From positions 3,534,001 to 3,598,000 of the forward strand of contig JBBBDQ010000420.1 in assembly GCA_037127315.1 (NCBI GenBank): DNA of 64,000 nucleotides, in the 5' to 3' direction. Position numbers and translations under genes: made by a program. The notes below the pieces were generated by a model. The model worked only from the letters and a program-made list of their open reading frames with translations, was not told where the DNA came from and ran no database searches. The stretch comes from Ascarosepion bandense (lineage: Eukaryota > Mollusca > Cephalopoda > Sepiida > Sepiidae). This document shows, one piece after another, positions 32,050 to 44,124 of the stretch; position 1 is the first letter of the stretch, and every line of letters begins with the position of its first letter.

Positions 32050-33584
32050 GGACAACACCATAATATATTATTAGATGGTATTTATATAAAAAAATAAAGA
32101 AATAATTACAGTTCTTCTTTTTCCCAACACGTTCCTAATAATTTGCGACGGAACGAAAATTTTGACTAGTTTCTCTAAGATGGGCCACACTTGGTAATTA
32201 AGTAACTGGTAAATTCAAGTACTATTGTTCGTACTTTGCGAAAATGTTTATCGGCATTTTCTCTTCTTATTATTATCAGGTTGGTACAAGGATATTGTCA
32301 GAGTTTCTCGGAGTTTTTCTTCAGCAGATAACTTTGGTTATTATTTCTTCAGACTTCGGTTGGCAACTTCAAACTCCGGGAACTCGAACTCACTTCAACT
32401 CACCAAAATATTAATATAGCAAATTTGATTATTAGTGTTAACTTTCTCGAAAGCTTTCGAAACTTAATGAAGTCAATTCTAATAAATCGATAACAACTTG
32501 ATTTTCATAAATTTTAAGTGTTTTCGAAAGTTTACGAACATCAAATTACATTTTAATAAAGCGTTGTTTAAGGTATTAAACTAGCTAAAAATGTGTCAAC
32601 CGCCATAAATTTTCAACGAAAATTTTCTTGTTTTGAAATTTTGTAAAAATGATTTTTTTTACAGTATTTAGATTATTCGGATTGTTGTCCTCATCTTTTT
32701 GCCATTTTCACGACGTTTCGGCCGTTGATATTTTGAGCATAACTTTCTGAAAGCTATTGTAACACAGATGAAATAACTTGTTATCAAATAAAATCAACTC
32801 GATTATTCAATATTTTAATGGTTTTCGAAAGTTTACGAATACCAAATTACTTTAATATTATATAATTGCAGTTTTATTAATATCCATATTGCGTTTATGT
32901 GTAATCCGTTTGTAATTGGCATGTTAATTAACGTGAGTATTTGGTGCTTGTGGAGCCAAAAAAATAATTTAATATAGTTATTTGTCTATTAGTGTTGAAG
33001 ATGTAAACTTCGAAAAGGTCACTAGTATTTTAAACATTATTTTTCCATAAGGGGGAGTTTTAAAGTCAAATATTGATTAGGTTATATTTTTCAATATTTT
33101 TATCTAATAAATATATCTTACGTAATTATTACTGGGAATAAATGTTACGTATGATATAGTCGAGAGCTTTTTCACTGGGTTTATAGTTAGGATGTAACTA
33201 CTTAAAAGATTGAATTAACAGATTAATAGGATTACAAGCTGTGGAAATAAAAACCTTTTCAGATGCGAAAAGATTAGTGAATAATATAATTTCAACTAAA
33301 TATGTTTCTATTTTAAATAACGAAGAGACTGATGATAATCTGTAAAACACAAACCAATCAGACAATTATTCGAAATGCTGGGTTATCTTATTTAGTACAA
33401 TGGGGAAGTGGTATTTAGGCAAATTATTTCCAAATCATCTGATTATTTTGATTCGTCGCACATAGGCATGTTTCAGTATCTATAATGCCAAACAAATTGG
33501 AAGTGTTTACGTTTGATTTCACATATGTAAATTGAAGAGATTTTCCTCTTGAAAATAACAACTACTGATTCTTTTTCTTCCTGA

Positions 33585-33585
<1 letters not shown>
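32050..33585. other. AT-rich stretch with a weak internal duplication
   Basis: Around 32455-32560 and 32745-32870 an imperfectly repeated segment includes 'ttttcgaaagtttacgaa' and 'caaattac'. Otherwise I see no genes or known elements. Confidence 0.35.
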
Positions 33586-33615
<30 letters not shown>

Positions 33616-33616
33616 A

Positions 33617-34085
33617 CTTGCATATACCCGATAATAAATTGGAGCACTCTAGTTATTGGGCGTATTTATACGCGCTAAAAAGCCTGCCTTCTTCTGCCGG
33701 ACGCTCGATTCGGTCGGGTTTCAATCCTGGGTTAGGAAGCGAACGGAGTCTAAGACGTACTGATGAGCTGTAATACAACGAAACAGATCTGTCTGCGGAT
33801 GACTATAGTATTTACGCTCTGACTGAGCACTCTGGAAGAGTGGGAGGCTTTGTAAACAGTAGCTACCCCAGCATATACGCATCGCTCATTCGATAATGAA
33901 TTGGAGCACTCTAGCTATTGGGCGTGTTTATACGAGCTAAAAAGCCTGCCTTCTTCTGCCGGACGCTCGTGGCCTAGGGGTAGAATCGCCGACTGACGCC
34001 GATTTGGTCGGGTTTCAATTCTGGGTTAGGAAGCGAACTGATGAGCTGTAATACAACGAAACAGATCTGTCTGCGGATGACTATA

Positions 34086-34132
<47 letters not shown>
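33617..34132 (+). repeat. SINE-B tandem pair with spacer and (TA)n
   Basis: Two copies of spacer plus head: 'cttctgccggacgctcg' at 33691 and 33953. The first copy lacks the A-box segment (about 35 nt missing) but keeps 'cggtcgggtttcaatcctgg'; the second keeps the A-box-like 'ggcctaggggtagaatcg' but lacks part of the tail. (TA)n tracts border the array on both sides (33587-33616, 34086-34132). Confidence 0.7.
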
Positions 34133-34134
<2 letters not shown>

Positions 34135-34138
<4 letters not shown>

Positions 34139-34174
34139 CCTTAACACTATATATATATATATAGTGTTAAGGTA
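34135..34174. repeat. Perfect 40-bp palindrome with AT core
   Basis: The arm 'tataccttaacacta' is followed by an alternating AT centre and its exact reverse complement. The symmetry axis lies between 34154 and 34155. It is placed between the (TA)n tract and HEL copy 3. Confidence 0.9.
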
Positions 34175-34226
34175 TACTATATTTATGGTTTAAATGCTCA
34201 ATATTATAAATAGAGTTATGTAAATA

Positions 34227-34738
34227 CTAGCAGTATAGCCCGGCGTTGCTCGAGTGTAATGAAAGCTTTACGACTAATCCATGGTCCTGGAGCTCAGACT
34301 CAGCCAAAAGAATATTTGTGTGAAGTATGGTGAGAATCGGATAATAATTGTGGATTTGTACAAAGTACGTACAGACACACACACAAACATCTTGCTTTTT
34401 ATATATATATATTATCGATTTTCTGCACTATTGTAAGAACTGCAACCTTGAAACTTCTGAATATCGTTTCTTATGTCTTTGTCTATAAATGTATCAAATT
34501 TGATTAAAATCGGACCGCTCCTTCTATAACCCGATTTTTCGATTATCGATTTTCGATATTTATCTGGGGTACCTCGACACAAAACCTACCTACGAACACT
34601 CGCAGACGCTATTAGTACAACTGTGTAAATTTTCAAGAAAATTGGTTCAGCCGTTTCGGAGTCTATAGGTAACGGACACACACACACAGACACACACAGA
34701 CACACACACACAAAGTTCCATTTAAAAATAAGTTTAGA
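34227..34738 (-). mobile_element. HEL copy 3 (short form)
   Basis: In element orientation it starts TCTAAACTTATTTTTAAATG and ends with the GC hairpin, 'ctatactg' and CTAG, followed by T. The base before the 5' end is T rather than the usual A. It includes interrupted (TG)n and the central ATCGAAAATCGATAATCG-type block. Confidence 0.7.
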
Positions 34739-34739
34739 A

Positions 34740-35540
34740 TAAGGTGGGAGTTAAAGCCAACACTCAGACGCGACAGTCCATTTCAAGCTAAACAAAATAG
34801 TCAGGCAATTAGTGTTGACTTCAATGCCTGCTTTATATATATATATATATATATAGGCGGTAAATATCCAGGATACGATTGGTAAATAATCCGGGATAAG
34901 GTTGGTAAATAATGCAGGAGGATCCTAGTAAATTCGTTAAAATATTAAAACTGATCCAACAGAGAGCTCAGTGTAAATTAATTCAATTTACAGAGCGGAC
35001 TTCCACTACCAAAGAAGAAATGACTACTAAAATTTTTCCAGCTTAACCCTATAAAAACTAATACCTCTCAATTCCTTCCTTTACAAGAGCTAATCTCTGG
35101 GCTTATAATTTTCCTCATTCTCTGTTTATAAGGGGTTGAAGAATGCATGTCTTAAAATGACATGTTGAAATCAGTAAATCTACTAAGCCAAAAAAAAACA
35201 AAAACAACCTTGGTGCTAAACATTATCACAACTCAACACTATAAATGATGCGTTGAATAAAGTGTAGTCTAAATTACGCAAAATGAAAGTAACACTGACA
35301 CCTCAGATATATTTACTAAAATTACACAAATTATTCTCTATATATACAAGAGACAAACATTTGGGGACCACCTTGCGTTTCTTTAAAAAACAAAAACACA
35401 CCTTAAAATGACATATTTTTCTTCTTTTAAAGGTAAAAAATAAAATTTCAGTAATTAGATCTTCTCAGATATAAGAAATGTTATAGAACATTTTAATATT
35501 AATGAAAGTTTCCTTCTAGGTCTTGTTAAATCAACAGTGA
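34740..35540. other. AT-rich stretch, unresolved
   Basis: A (TA)n run lies at 34838-34856. The segment around 35230-35330 ('cagatatatttactaaaatt') resembles 51.97-52.07 kb, hinting at a further shared repeat. No coding homology is recognised. Confidence 0.35.
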
Positions 35541-35559
35541 AACCTAACTGCCAATCTAA

Positions 35560-35612
35560 TCAGTCAGCCACTTAATTGCCATACGTGATATGAGGCCACT
35601 TAGTCTGTCAGT
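35560..35612 (-). repeat. SINE-A 3'-end fragment
   Basis: 'gtcagccacttaattgccat' and 'acgtgatatgaggccactta' correspond to the reversed SINE-A terminus only. Confidence 0.5.
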
Positions 35613-35969
35613 CTTTGTGCTTCTTGGTTCGCCCGCAGGACCACAGACGCCCGCATAACAGAACTATTGCCGCATAAATTGTGCAACATATCACCTTCAT
35701 GTATGAAAAAAAAAAAAAAAAAAAGACGAAACAATGACTTAATTTTAACGGCTCAAAAACCAAACTATTCTCTTTTTTAGAACCTTTTTTTACTCCCATG
35801 AATATGAATGATGCTCACCTCCAGTTAGCATCAACCATGTAGAGTAACTTTTTACTGATATGTATTGAGATAATTATATTGAATCAATTGCCAAGTTTAC
35901 TGTTAATAAAATTAGCTGTATCATGCTAGATAATTTTACTCAGCAAAATCTGTCTTTCACCTTTATAGG

Positions 35970-36340
35970 CCTAGAATACGTCTGTGTATTGAATATTATT
36001 GCCACATCTGTTTTAGTGCTTTTGTTGTATATCTAAACGTTCTTGACAAAATCCAAAATCAAATACGTTTGGTTGGGGTTTCATATCTCTCCACATCTGA
36101 CGATCACCACAATAGCTGAAGATGGCTATGACAGACTTCTGTCCTTGTCACTTACTTAATTCAGTTCAAATATAATGCGTGTTGTCGTTTTCTCGCTCAC
36201 ACCTCATCGTTGTGACTTGGTAATGTCACGCAGTCTCATCCTCATTTCGGATGATGTCCGAGAAATTTGAGTTGTTTTTTGGTCATGATCTACACTAGCC
36301 ACTTACTCATTTCAGCTCATCCCAAAACCTTCTCGTTTCT
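35970..36340 (+). pseudogene. LINE-A-like RT C-terminal fragment, diverged
   Basis: 'tattgccacatctgttttag' and 'cttgacaaaatccaaaatca' align with the WSGAPA..LDKIQ coding block of LINE-A. The following frame is broken by stops. It may be a related but distinct subfamily. Confidence 0.4.
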
Positions 36341-37497
36341 CAAACATTATTGTTATGGGGAAACACACCTATTCCTCAGATAATGGACTCTCCCTCCTAT
36401 ATTAACAAGAGTTAACGGGAAGTTCTTGAGAAGTTCTTGGGAATTTCAAAGGAGTTCTTTAGAGTTCTACTGGAGTTCAGTAGAATTACTAGGCAGTTGA
36501 TATTAATCGACAGTTAGCCGAATATTAAGGAGTCAACATTCAGTGGAAGATTATCAAGTTCCTAACATTTTGGATGCGTTAAGTCGATTAGCAACACGGT
36601 TATAACCTTCAGTTCGAAAACTACTGCACAGCAATTATCCGCCTGAATTCTTTTTAGACACCACATTGCTGCTGCTTTATCTCAACTTCAGAGGTTAAGG
36701 TCCAGGTTTTGCATCTATAGGTCAAGATTGACCATATATATCTCGTGAGCAGACAAATCTTCCGATTCATAGACAAGTTTCTATTGATATGTCCCGAAAT
36801 TTCGGTTTAACATATTCTTCGTCTATGTGCAATGTCTCTTCAGGACATTGGCGATCATGACTCTCTACAACTTCTTGTCCTTTGTATATCTTAGTAATGT
36901 TTGTCTTGGTGTTGTATCTTCTATTCCTTGAACTGACAAACATTTACACAAGTTCGTTACGGTGGTTATGTGCTGATTTCATCTGTCCATCTTGCCTTGA
37001 GTGTTAAATATTCTAAGCCTATTTCCTCTTTATGCTCCACAGAAATTTTAATTGTCGCTTTTTGATTCTATCTTCATTTAGTTTAATTTATTCTAAATAC
37101 TCATCATTGCTCACATGTTCAATCCAGAGTATTCTCAGCATCCTTCAGTAGAACCACATTTCTGTTGCTTCAAGTCTCTTCTTTATCTGTGAGATTGTCC
37201 TGTATTCACTGCAGTTCAGTTCTATTTTCGTAAACAAAATAGTTCTGTTTCTTAATAATTTGCTTAGGTTTTGGAAGGCATCTTTCAATATCCCAATGCG
37301 CCTTTAAATGTATTCCATCTTCTTACAATTGATGTTTATTTCGTTCTTTTTGTTTTTCATTTACTACCTTCTGTGGGATTTTTTGTAGTTTACTTTTTGT
37401 GTCTGCTTTCAGCACTGTGTCATCTGCATGTGTAATATTGTTAAAATTGTAGCCGCCAATAATGAATCCTGTTATGATTTCTAATTCCTTTAGTATT

Positions 37498-37800
37498 CAG
37501 TCAGTTAAGTGCCATACGTGAAGCACGCTTGAGCGATCATGTCTCGAAAGAGACATGACTGACTGGGCAGAAGATTATCCCAGAGTAGTTTGCCATTGCT
37601 TTCTGTGGTAGACTGGTTGCCAGTCAAGGCTATAGAACCCAATCTGTCCTGTTATTTAACCTATAACTGGAGGGAAGAGATGGATTAATACTTTTCCCAA
37701 GAGTATTTGCGCGTAAGTGAATGCATTGAATTCAACTGGAATTCGAGCTCGGCTCCCCGATTTCTCGTTCCGAACCGATATCCAATGCAGCACAAGGCAC
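37498..37800 (-). mobile_element. SINE-A inserted in LINE-B
   Basis: Reversed full-length SINE-A with the perfect tail hairpin. The flanks are TTTAGTATT (37489-37497) and CTTAGTATT (37802-37810), a 9-bp target duplication with one change. LINE-B sequence continues on both sides. Confidence 0.85.
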
Positions 37801-38000
37801 CCTTAGTATTACTTCATTGTAAAGTTTGTTTTTTCGCCTCTTTCAATTTTTCGCATTTACTGAATGCATTTTATCGCGTATGTAGGCGGTCTGTTTCCAG
37901 TATAAGTTATTGATGATTCTAATATCCTTCCGAAATATATCAAGTTTACCAAATCTCCAACATTCCTTTGTGGTGTACATTATCAAACACTTTTGCATTA

Positions 38001-38029
38001 TCTAAACTTATTTATAAATGGAACTTTGT

Positions 38030-38089
<60 letters not shown>

Positions 38090-38831
38090 GTTAACTATAG
38101 ACTCCGAAACGGTTGAACGGATTTTCTTGAAAATTTACATAGTTGTACTATAAGCGTTTGCGTGTGTTCTTGGCGAGGTTTTGCGTTTAGGTACCCCCGA
38201 TAAATATCGAAAATCGATAATCGAAAAAATCGCGTTATAGAAGGAGTGGTCCGATTTTAATCAAATTTGATACACTCATAGACAACGACATAAAAAACGA
38301 CATTCAGAAGTTTCAAGGTTTCAGTTCTTACAATAGTGCAGAAAAGCGATAATATATATTTAAGGCAAGATGTTTGTGTGTGTGTGTGTCTGTTTATCTG
38401 TCTGCATGTCCTTTATACAAATCCACAATTATTATCCGATTCTCACCAAACTTCACACAAATATTCTTTAGGCTTTTGGTCAGGTCATGGGTGACTTATT
38501 TTTTCCAATTTCTCCCCGATATTGGAATTCGATACCCAGATATCCAATCACGTCTGATCAAGATCAGGATTTCAGCCATTTTATCGTGGTTCTTGCTGCG
38601 GAATCTGCTCTAACTTGGTAAAATTATAGTTTTTAGAATAAACATTAGTAGATCTTCTCAGGGACTCATTTTCCCCGATATCGGAAATAGATACCTACGG
38701 TTTCGCTTTAACTGGTAACAACTATTGCTTTTTAGTCTTTCGTGCAAACTTCCAAAGAGCCTGAGCTTCAGGACCATGGATTAGTTTTAAAGCTTTCATT
38801 ACACCCGAGCAACGCCGGGCTATACTGTTAG
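38001..38831 (+). mobile_element. HEL copy 4 (long form), inserted in LINE-B
   Basis: It starts TCTAAACTTATTTATAAATG after an A. The 3' hairpin (cccgagcaacgccggg) is intact and the end reads TTAG in place of CTAG, followed by C. Relative to short copies it has an additional ~300 bp before the terminal segment, ending in 'ggtttcgctttaactggtaa' and 'tagtctttcgtgcaaac', which is shared with copy 5. Confidence 0.7.
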
Positions 38832-40120
38832 CAAATATATTTACATCCTTTTGCATTTGTACTTCTCTTTCTGATATCATTCTGAGTATAAATGTCTTAT
38901 TCCTTGTTTCAGTGTTTTTAATAGATTCACTGTTCTTTTTCTCTTTTACCTCCCTACATTTGTTCCTAATTTCACGTGCAATTTCCTATATTCTGTGCCA
39001 CACCTGGTCATTGTTTGTTGTATCTGTTTCATCCCATCGAGGATTTCATATGCCATCCATTACTTTTTTCCTTGTCTAGTTGTCATAGTGATGATCTTTC
39101 ATGTCTAAATCTGCTGCACAGTGAATTCATCTGAATTTGGATGATGAGTTTACGTAGTTCATTCTTCTGCAAGCCCGATGGAATTCGCATCACTTTGCAC
39201 CTTGTAATCTGCCAGCGTAATCTATATTACAGTTCTATCTTGTTTCGTAACTTTGTTCTTGTTCAATTTATTTAGTGCGGCTTTCACTTTAAATGTAAAT
39301 ATTTTTGGTCCTTCGATATGTATGTGTATTGCGGACAGTCTGCTTTCGTCGTAGAAGAGTTCTTGAGTGTATTTTTTCTACATCTGAAATATTTTTATTT
39401 CTCTCCCATCAGGGTTCCGTCCGTGCATTTGTGTATCCTGTCGATGATCATGTATTTTATCCTGTAAGTTGTCTTATTAATTAATGGATAACTGCTTTTA
39501 TGCTTAATCAATGATATTCATTCTTTGCATTTCGGCATGCCTTTTTGTCGAGCTTATTCCTTTTTTGCTTGCCTGCATTTGTTCTTAATTTTGTGGTGCA
39601 GTTTTTATACTCTGTGTCATATTTAGGCATGGTTTGCTGTCTAATTTTCTTTAAGTCAAGTATTTCATCTGTTATCTGCCTCTTTTTTACTTGTCTAGTT
39701 TTTATTGAGATAATATTTGCTGACGTTACTAAGGAAATTCTATAATCCTTTATTTCAAAGCATCCGTTATTAATGTTGTCTGTATTTTTCTTTTTCAAAT
39801 TGGGATTGTTCTGGATTCTGTTGCATTGCGATTTGTGTAGTCTTGGCCTACTTCAATTTCCACATTTTCTGTCTAAGTTTGTATATTACGAGAAGCTTTT
39901 TACTCCTGCAGTTGGCACTTGGGTATGTTTTACAGTGTAAAAACACCATTTCTATAACTCTTAATGATAACTATATAGTGGATTTGGTTTTTCTTTTCCT
40001 CCTCCTATGTCCAAATATTTCTTGGATCTTTTTAAAACCAAGTGAAGGCTACCTCATCATTCGCCGTGCACCTTAGACCCATTTTTCTCCGTGGTCATTG
40101 CGAGTTCCTAGTTTGATTTT

Positions 40121-40126
<6 letters not shown>

Positions 40127-40187
<61 letters not shown>
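40127..40187. repeat. (CT)n microsatellite
   Basis: Direct reading of an uninterrupted CT run. Confidence 0.95.
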
Positions 40188-40188
<1 letters not shown>

Positions 40189-40964
40189 GGTCTCTTATGA
40201 CAATTGTAATTTCCTGCGATTTCTTGAAGGCTGTCACAATGCGTTGAGTAAAATAAAGGAAGGTAAAGAAATTTTTGGGTATTACCTATTTATTAAACAT
40301 TAATATTTCATCTTCAGAATGGCAGAGAAGCTTTTGTCTGTACGAGTGTGTTCTCGGCTTTTCAAGACATAACCATATGCAATGTATATGTTAAACGGAT
40401 TCCTTTTCAGTTTAACTACAAAGATTCTATCAGATAGTTGAACACATTTTTATAACCCATTGAATGAAAAGTCCTACACCCCTCTCATTTTTCGCCACGC
40501 CTGTATATATGATCTTGAAATCTCAATTTTTTGCTTATTTACTTTCGCATTTGCCTTAAATATTGACTTTTAACCTATTCACTTCCTTCTTTGCCATATT
40601 GATTTAGGGTTCTGACATCCCATATCCCTAAAACTATTTTTATTTGGCGCAAAAAGTTGCTAGATGACAGTCCCGTGACACCTGTCGCTCATGTCTTCCT
40701 TTACCAGATGAAGAATAAATCCCAATGAATCTGACTTTTATTCTTGATGATTTGACAAACAGTCGCTGGATAATCGTCAGGTGACACCTGTTTCACATGC
40801 CTCTTCTTATCGAGATAGGTGTTAATCCCCACATTCTTAATAATCCCCTTCAAGCCATCATCTTCCATAATATCTTCTAAAATTCAAATGTAAATCTCAA
40901 TCGTCATTCTGAATCCTGTTCATTTTTTGTTCTTTCGCCTCAGCAAAGTTTTTTCTTAGTTTCT

Positions 40965-41035
40965 TTCATTCTCAGTAACCACATGGGTCTTAGTGGTTTT
41001 ATCGCCTTGCTTGGGTTGAAAATGGGGTGAAATGA
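40965..41035 (+). mobile_element. LINE-A terminal block, diverged
   Basis: 'gtaaccacatgggtcttagt' then 'cgccttgcttggg' and 'ggggtgaaatgat' give the LINE-A 3' terminus in plus orientation. Upstream coding is not recognisable. Confidence 0.5.
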
Positions 41036-41220
41036 TAAGAAGAGAACATTTTTAGACAAACTTTAAAGCAGATATTCTGAAGTAAAATATAAGGAAAGGC
41101 CTTAGGTATCGAACCTCAAAGTTTGAAATCCGAAGTCTGTGAAAGAACCGACAAATTCAATAAGGATAATTATTTGTACTTATTTTGCTTAGTCATATTT
41201 CATTTATGCTCCTGTATTTA

Positions 41221-41253
41221 TCTATTTAAACTTATTTATAAATGGAACTTTAT

Positions 41254-41307
<54 letters not shown>

Positions 41308-41971
41308 GTTACCTATAGACTCCGAAACGCCTGAACCGATTTTCTTGAAAATTTACATAGTTGTACTATAATCGTCTGCGAGTGTTCTTAGCTAGGTTTT
41401 GTTTCGAGGTACCCCAGATAAATATCGGAAATCGATAATCGAAAAAAATCGGGTTATAGAAGGAGTGGTCCGATTTTAATCAAATTTGATACACTCATAG
41501 ACAAAGACATAAGAAACGATATTCAGAAGTTTCAAGGTTGCAGTTCTTACAATAGTGCAGAATTTCGATAATATATATATATAAAAGGCAAGGTGTTTGT
41601 GTGGGTGTCTTTTTATCTGCCTGTATGTCTGTATTTTTTCAGCCCTTTTATTTTAGTTTTTCTTCGTGTTTGGCTCTAAGTAGGTATAATTGTATTTCTT
41701 AGTCTCAGCCATGATACCATTTACTCAGAGGACTTATTTAGTCTTCAAAATTCAGTTTACGACGAAAAAAACTTATTTGAAATCGATACCAGGAAATCAA
41801 AATTTGACTTACATCCATTCATTTTTCTTTCAGTCTACGGTTTTGCTTTAACTGGAAACAACTATTGCTTCTTAGTCTTTCGTGCCAACGCCCAAAGAGT
41901 TTGAGCTCCAGGACCATAGATTAGTTTTAAAACTTTCATTACACCCGATCAACGCCGGGCTATACTGCTAG
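41221..41971 (+). mobile_element. HEL copy 5 (long form)
   Basis: It starts TCTATTTAAACTTATTTATA after an A and ends with the hairpin (cccgatcaacgccggg, one substitution), 'ctatactg', CTAG and a following T. It carries the long-form insert with the 'ggttttgctttaactggaaa' block shared with copy 4, although the rest of the insert is not obviously alike. Confidence 0.7.
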
Positions 41972-42729
41972 TCTGAAAATAAATGTAGTATCAATAAGTC
42001 AAAGATATTTACAATAGATATACTGAATTAAATGTTTAGTATACGTTTTTTCGACAAACATCCCATTTTACTGCGTAAGCGATCATGGCTCTTCCTTCAC
42101 AATTTTCTTTTTATGTACTGTCTGAGAATAGCCTCGTCTTTTGGGAGAAAAGTAGTTGAGTATTTTCTCGCTACCATTTCGATGGCTTGTAATTCAGAGT
42201 TTTCCTTCTTAAAGATCTGTTACCACTCAAGTTTATATGGATCTGTCTAGACAGTTGAATCCTTTCAACGTTCAAATCCTTAGCTTGGAGAGTTAAAATA
42301 AATTCATGCCTTTTTTAGGGACTCTACTACAGAATACCACTTCCAAGTGAAGCTTTATACAGAGTCTGAGAACAGGTATGATAAGAGAGAAAGAAGGTTG
42401 AAATATAATGTTTAAGAAGCTAGAAAAGAAGTAAAAAAGGGCAATGATTTCGTTTATTAGGTTCTTTATCTACCAATAGTCGTCATAACACGCTGCATGC
42501 TCCGGTTTCTACCTAAGCTAACTTTGCCAAGGAAAAATTTGTCCGTGAGAAAATCTTGCTGACAACTACTATAACTAACTGTTAGAATATTTACAAAAAA
42601 AGCTTGGATATCAAACTAGAGTGGTAGACCACCTATTGGGTATTGAATTCCCTAAACCCGTCCATGATAAACTACAATAAACTACAGCCGGTTTCAAGGC
42701 CTCTGATTGGGAGTTTTTGATGAGCGTGG

Positions 42730-43265
42730 AACCACTTTTTAATTGCTGTTGTTTCTAGGTCCACCCAAACCGGAGGTGGTAGAACTCTTTAACTATAGGC
42801 AAATAGTTAACCTCCAAGCTATTTGAAAGTGGCTAGGTTTCTAGAGTAGTTAAGTAGTTAACCTCCAAACTGGATGGTAACTATTTGAAAGTGGCTAAGT
42901 CGACAGAGTAGTAGCTTGGTCGACAAAGAGGTAAGCTGTAGTCCAATACAACTGGTCACTGACCCGGGTCGATGGATCTTTATAGCCATTAAATTTTAAA
43001 TATTCATTATTCTTTTTTTATCTTATCCTCTCATAAAATGAACATTTTTAGATACATTATTCTACTGTAGATATTTGTTAATTGTAGATATTTCATTTGT
43101 ACGTATCTTCTGTCGTACTTGGAATGACAATAGACTACAACCGACAGCATGACATTTGGAGGATTTGGGATCGTGGAACCACCTCTTTATTGCTGTAGCT
43201 TTTAGATCCACCCTGACTCGCGGTGGTAGTACCTATTTACCATTGACAAATAGTTAACCTCCCAA
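42730..43265. repeat. Unclassified dispersed duplication
   Basis: Two ~90-bp segments (about 42728-42820 and 43168-43262) share 'ggaaccac', 'attgctgt', 'ccaccc', 'ggtggtag' and 'caaatagttaacctcc'. A third partial 'gtagttaacctcc' lies at about 42858. No known family is recognised. Confidence 0.5.
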
Positions 43266-43524
43266 CTGAGGTTCAAAACACTATCAAAATATAAAAATAC
43301 ATTTTATCGTAAAAATATCAACAATAGTTTCGTAGTAAAAACATTAACAATACATTTTTGACAAAAAAACAACATCAATATAATTTTGTGAATGAATGTT
43401 CCCAAGAAAATTAAATTTCAGCATGAAATGATACATAAAGAATTAATATGCCACTAAGCAAAGAGATACTTATGAAACCTTACCTTACACCGTAGTATCC
43501 CGGCTTAGCTTGGGCTAACACAGA

Positions 43525-43705
43525 GTTATTAGCCCGGTTCACACTCCACCCACGTCTATTGAATAGGTTAAGAGGCTCATCCCTTGTTCCCTGTTTAGGA
43601 TGTGGTTTCCGGCTTTCTCTTTTCCAATATTCTCACGATTACGTAGCCCCCTGCACATCAGTGGCATCACCGCCTTGCTCGGGGTGATACGATTAAAAAA
43701 AAGTA
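43525..43705 (+). mobile_element. LINE-A tail: 156-bp unit plus terminal block
   Basis: 'ggttcacactccacccacgt', 'gctcatcccttgttccctgt', 'tgtggtttccggctttctct', then 'gtagccccctgcacatcagt', 'cgccttgctcggggtgat' and an A-run at 43695. This shows the unit directly joined to the LINE-A terminus. Confidence 0.75.
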
Positions 43706-43729
43706 GTGTTAAGTGTGCAGTAAGGATAC

Positions 43730-44120
43730 AGATCATTCCACTAATAATGACTCTAGTTAATAATTATGAACAAATGACTCTAGTCTCCTTGGCCTCAATC
43801 TCTCAAATGATTTGAATTCGAACGAATACAATGAATCTATAGCTGCATCTACTGTTTGTAAACTTAGATCACTGTATCGGGCTAGAAAGTTTTTTCTCGT
43901 CAAAATTTACATTAATAAATATACTATTTCCATGCAATGAATGCTGCTGCCATATCTGATCGGGTGCTCCTACTATTCATCTTGAGGTTCTCAAGAAAAT
44001 CTAGTGAAAAACCTGCAGTGTAATAGATCATGACTTGGCATCTCGGCTTCAGTTACTTCTTCACCGACTTGATGTGTCTTTCCTCTCTTTTTCCTACAAA
44101 TATTTTCATGGAAGCTGTTT
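43730..44120 (+). pseudogene. LINE-A RT C-terminal fragment
   Basis: 'tccttggcctcaatctctca' to 'gctgccatatctgatcgggt', 'cttgaggttctcaagaaaat' and 'ttcctacaaatattttcatg' follow LINE-A coding order (LLG.TLS, CCHIWSGAP, LDKIQ, LFYKYFHG) with stops. It is 3'-truncated. Confidence 0.6.
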
Positions 44121-44124
44121 GTGC

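Larger units (their letters stand above)
36690..39830 (-). mobile_element. LINE-B copy with SINE-A and HEL insertions
   Basis: The plus strand shows reversed LINE-B blocks in order: 3' part at 36.9-37.2 kb ('accacatttctgttgcttca'), RT palm/thumb region at 37.3-37.5 kb ('cactgtgtcatctgcatgtg', antisense of HADDTVL), upstream RT at 37.8-38.0 and 38.83-39.05 kb, and an endonuclease/RT linker at 39.5-39.8 kb (minus-strand frame 39508-39798, with 'KRQITDEILDLKKIRQQTMP'). The linker-type block appears twice (38.94-39.1 and 39.53-39.75 kb), implying a duplication or two copies. Stops are abundant. Confidence 0.6.
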
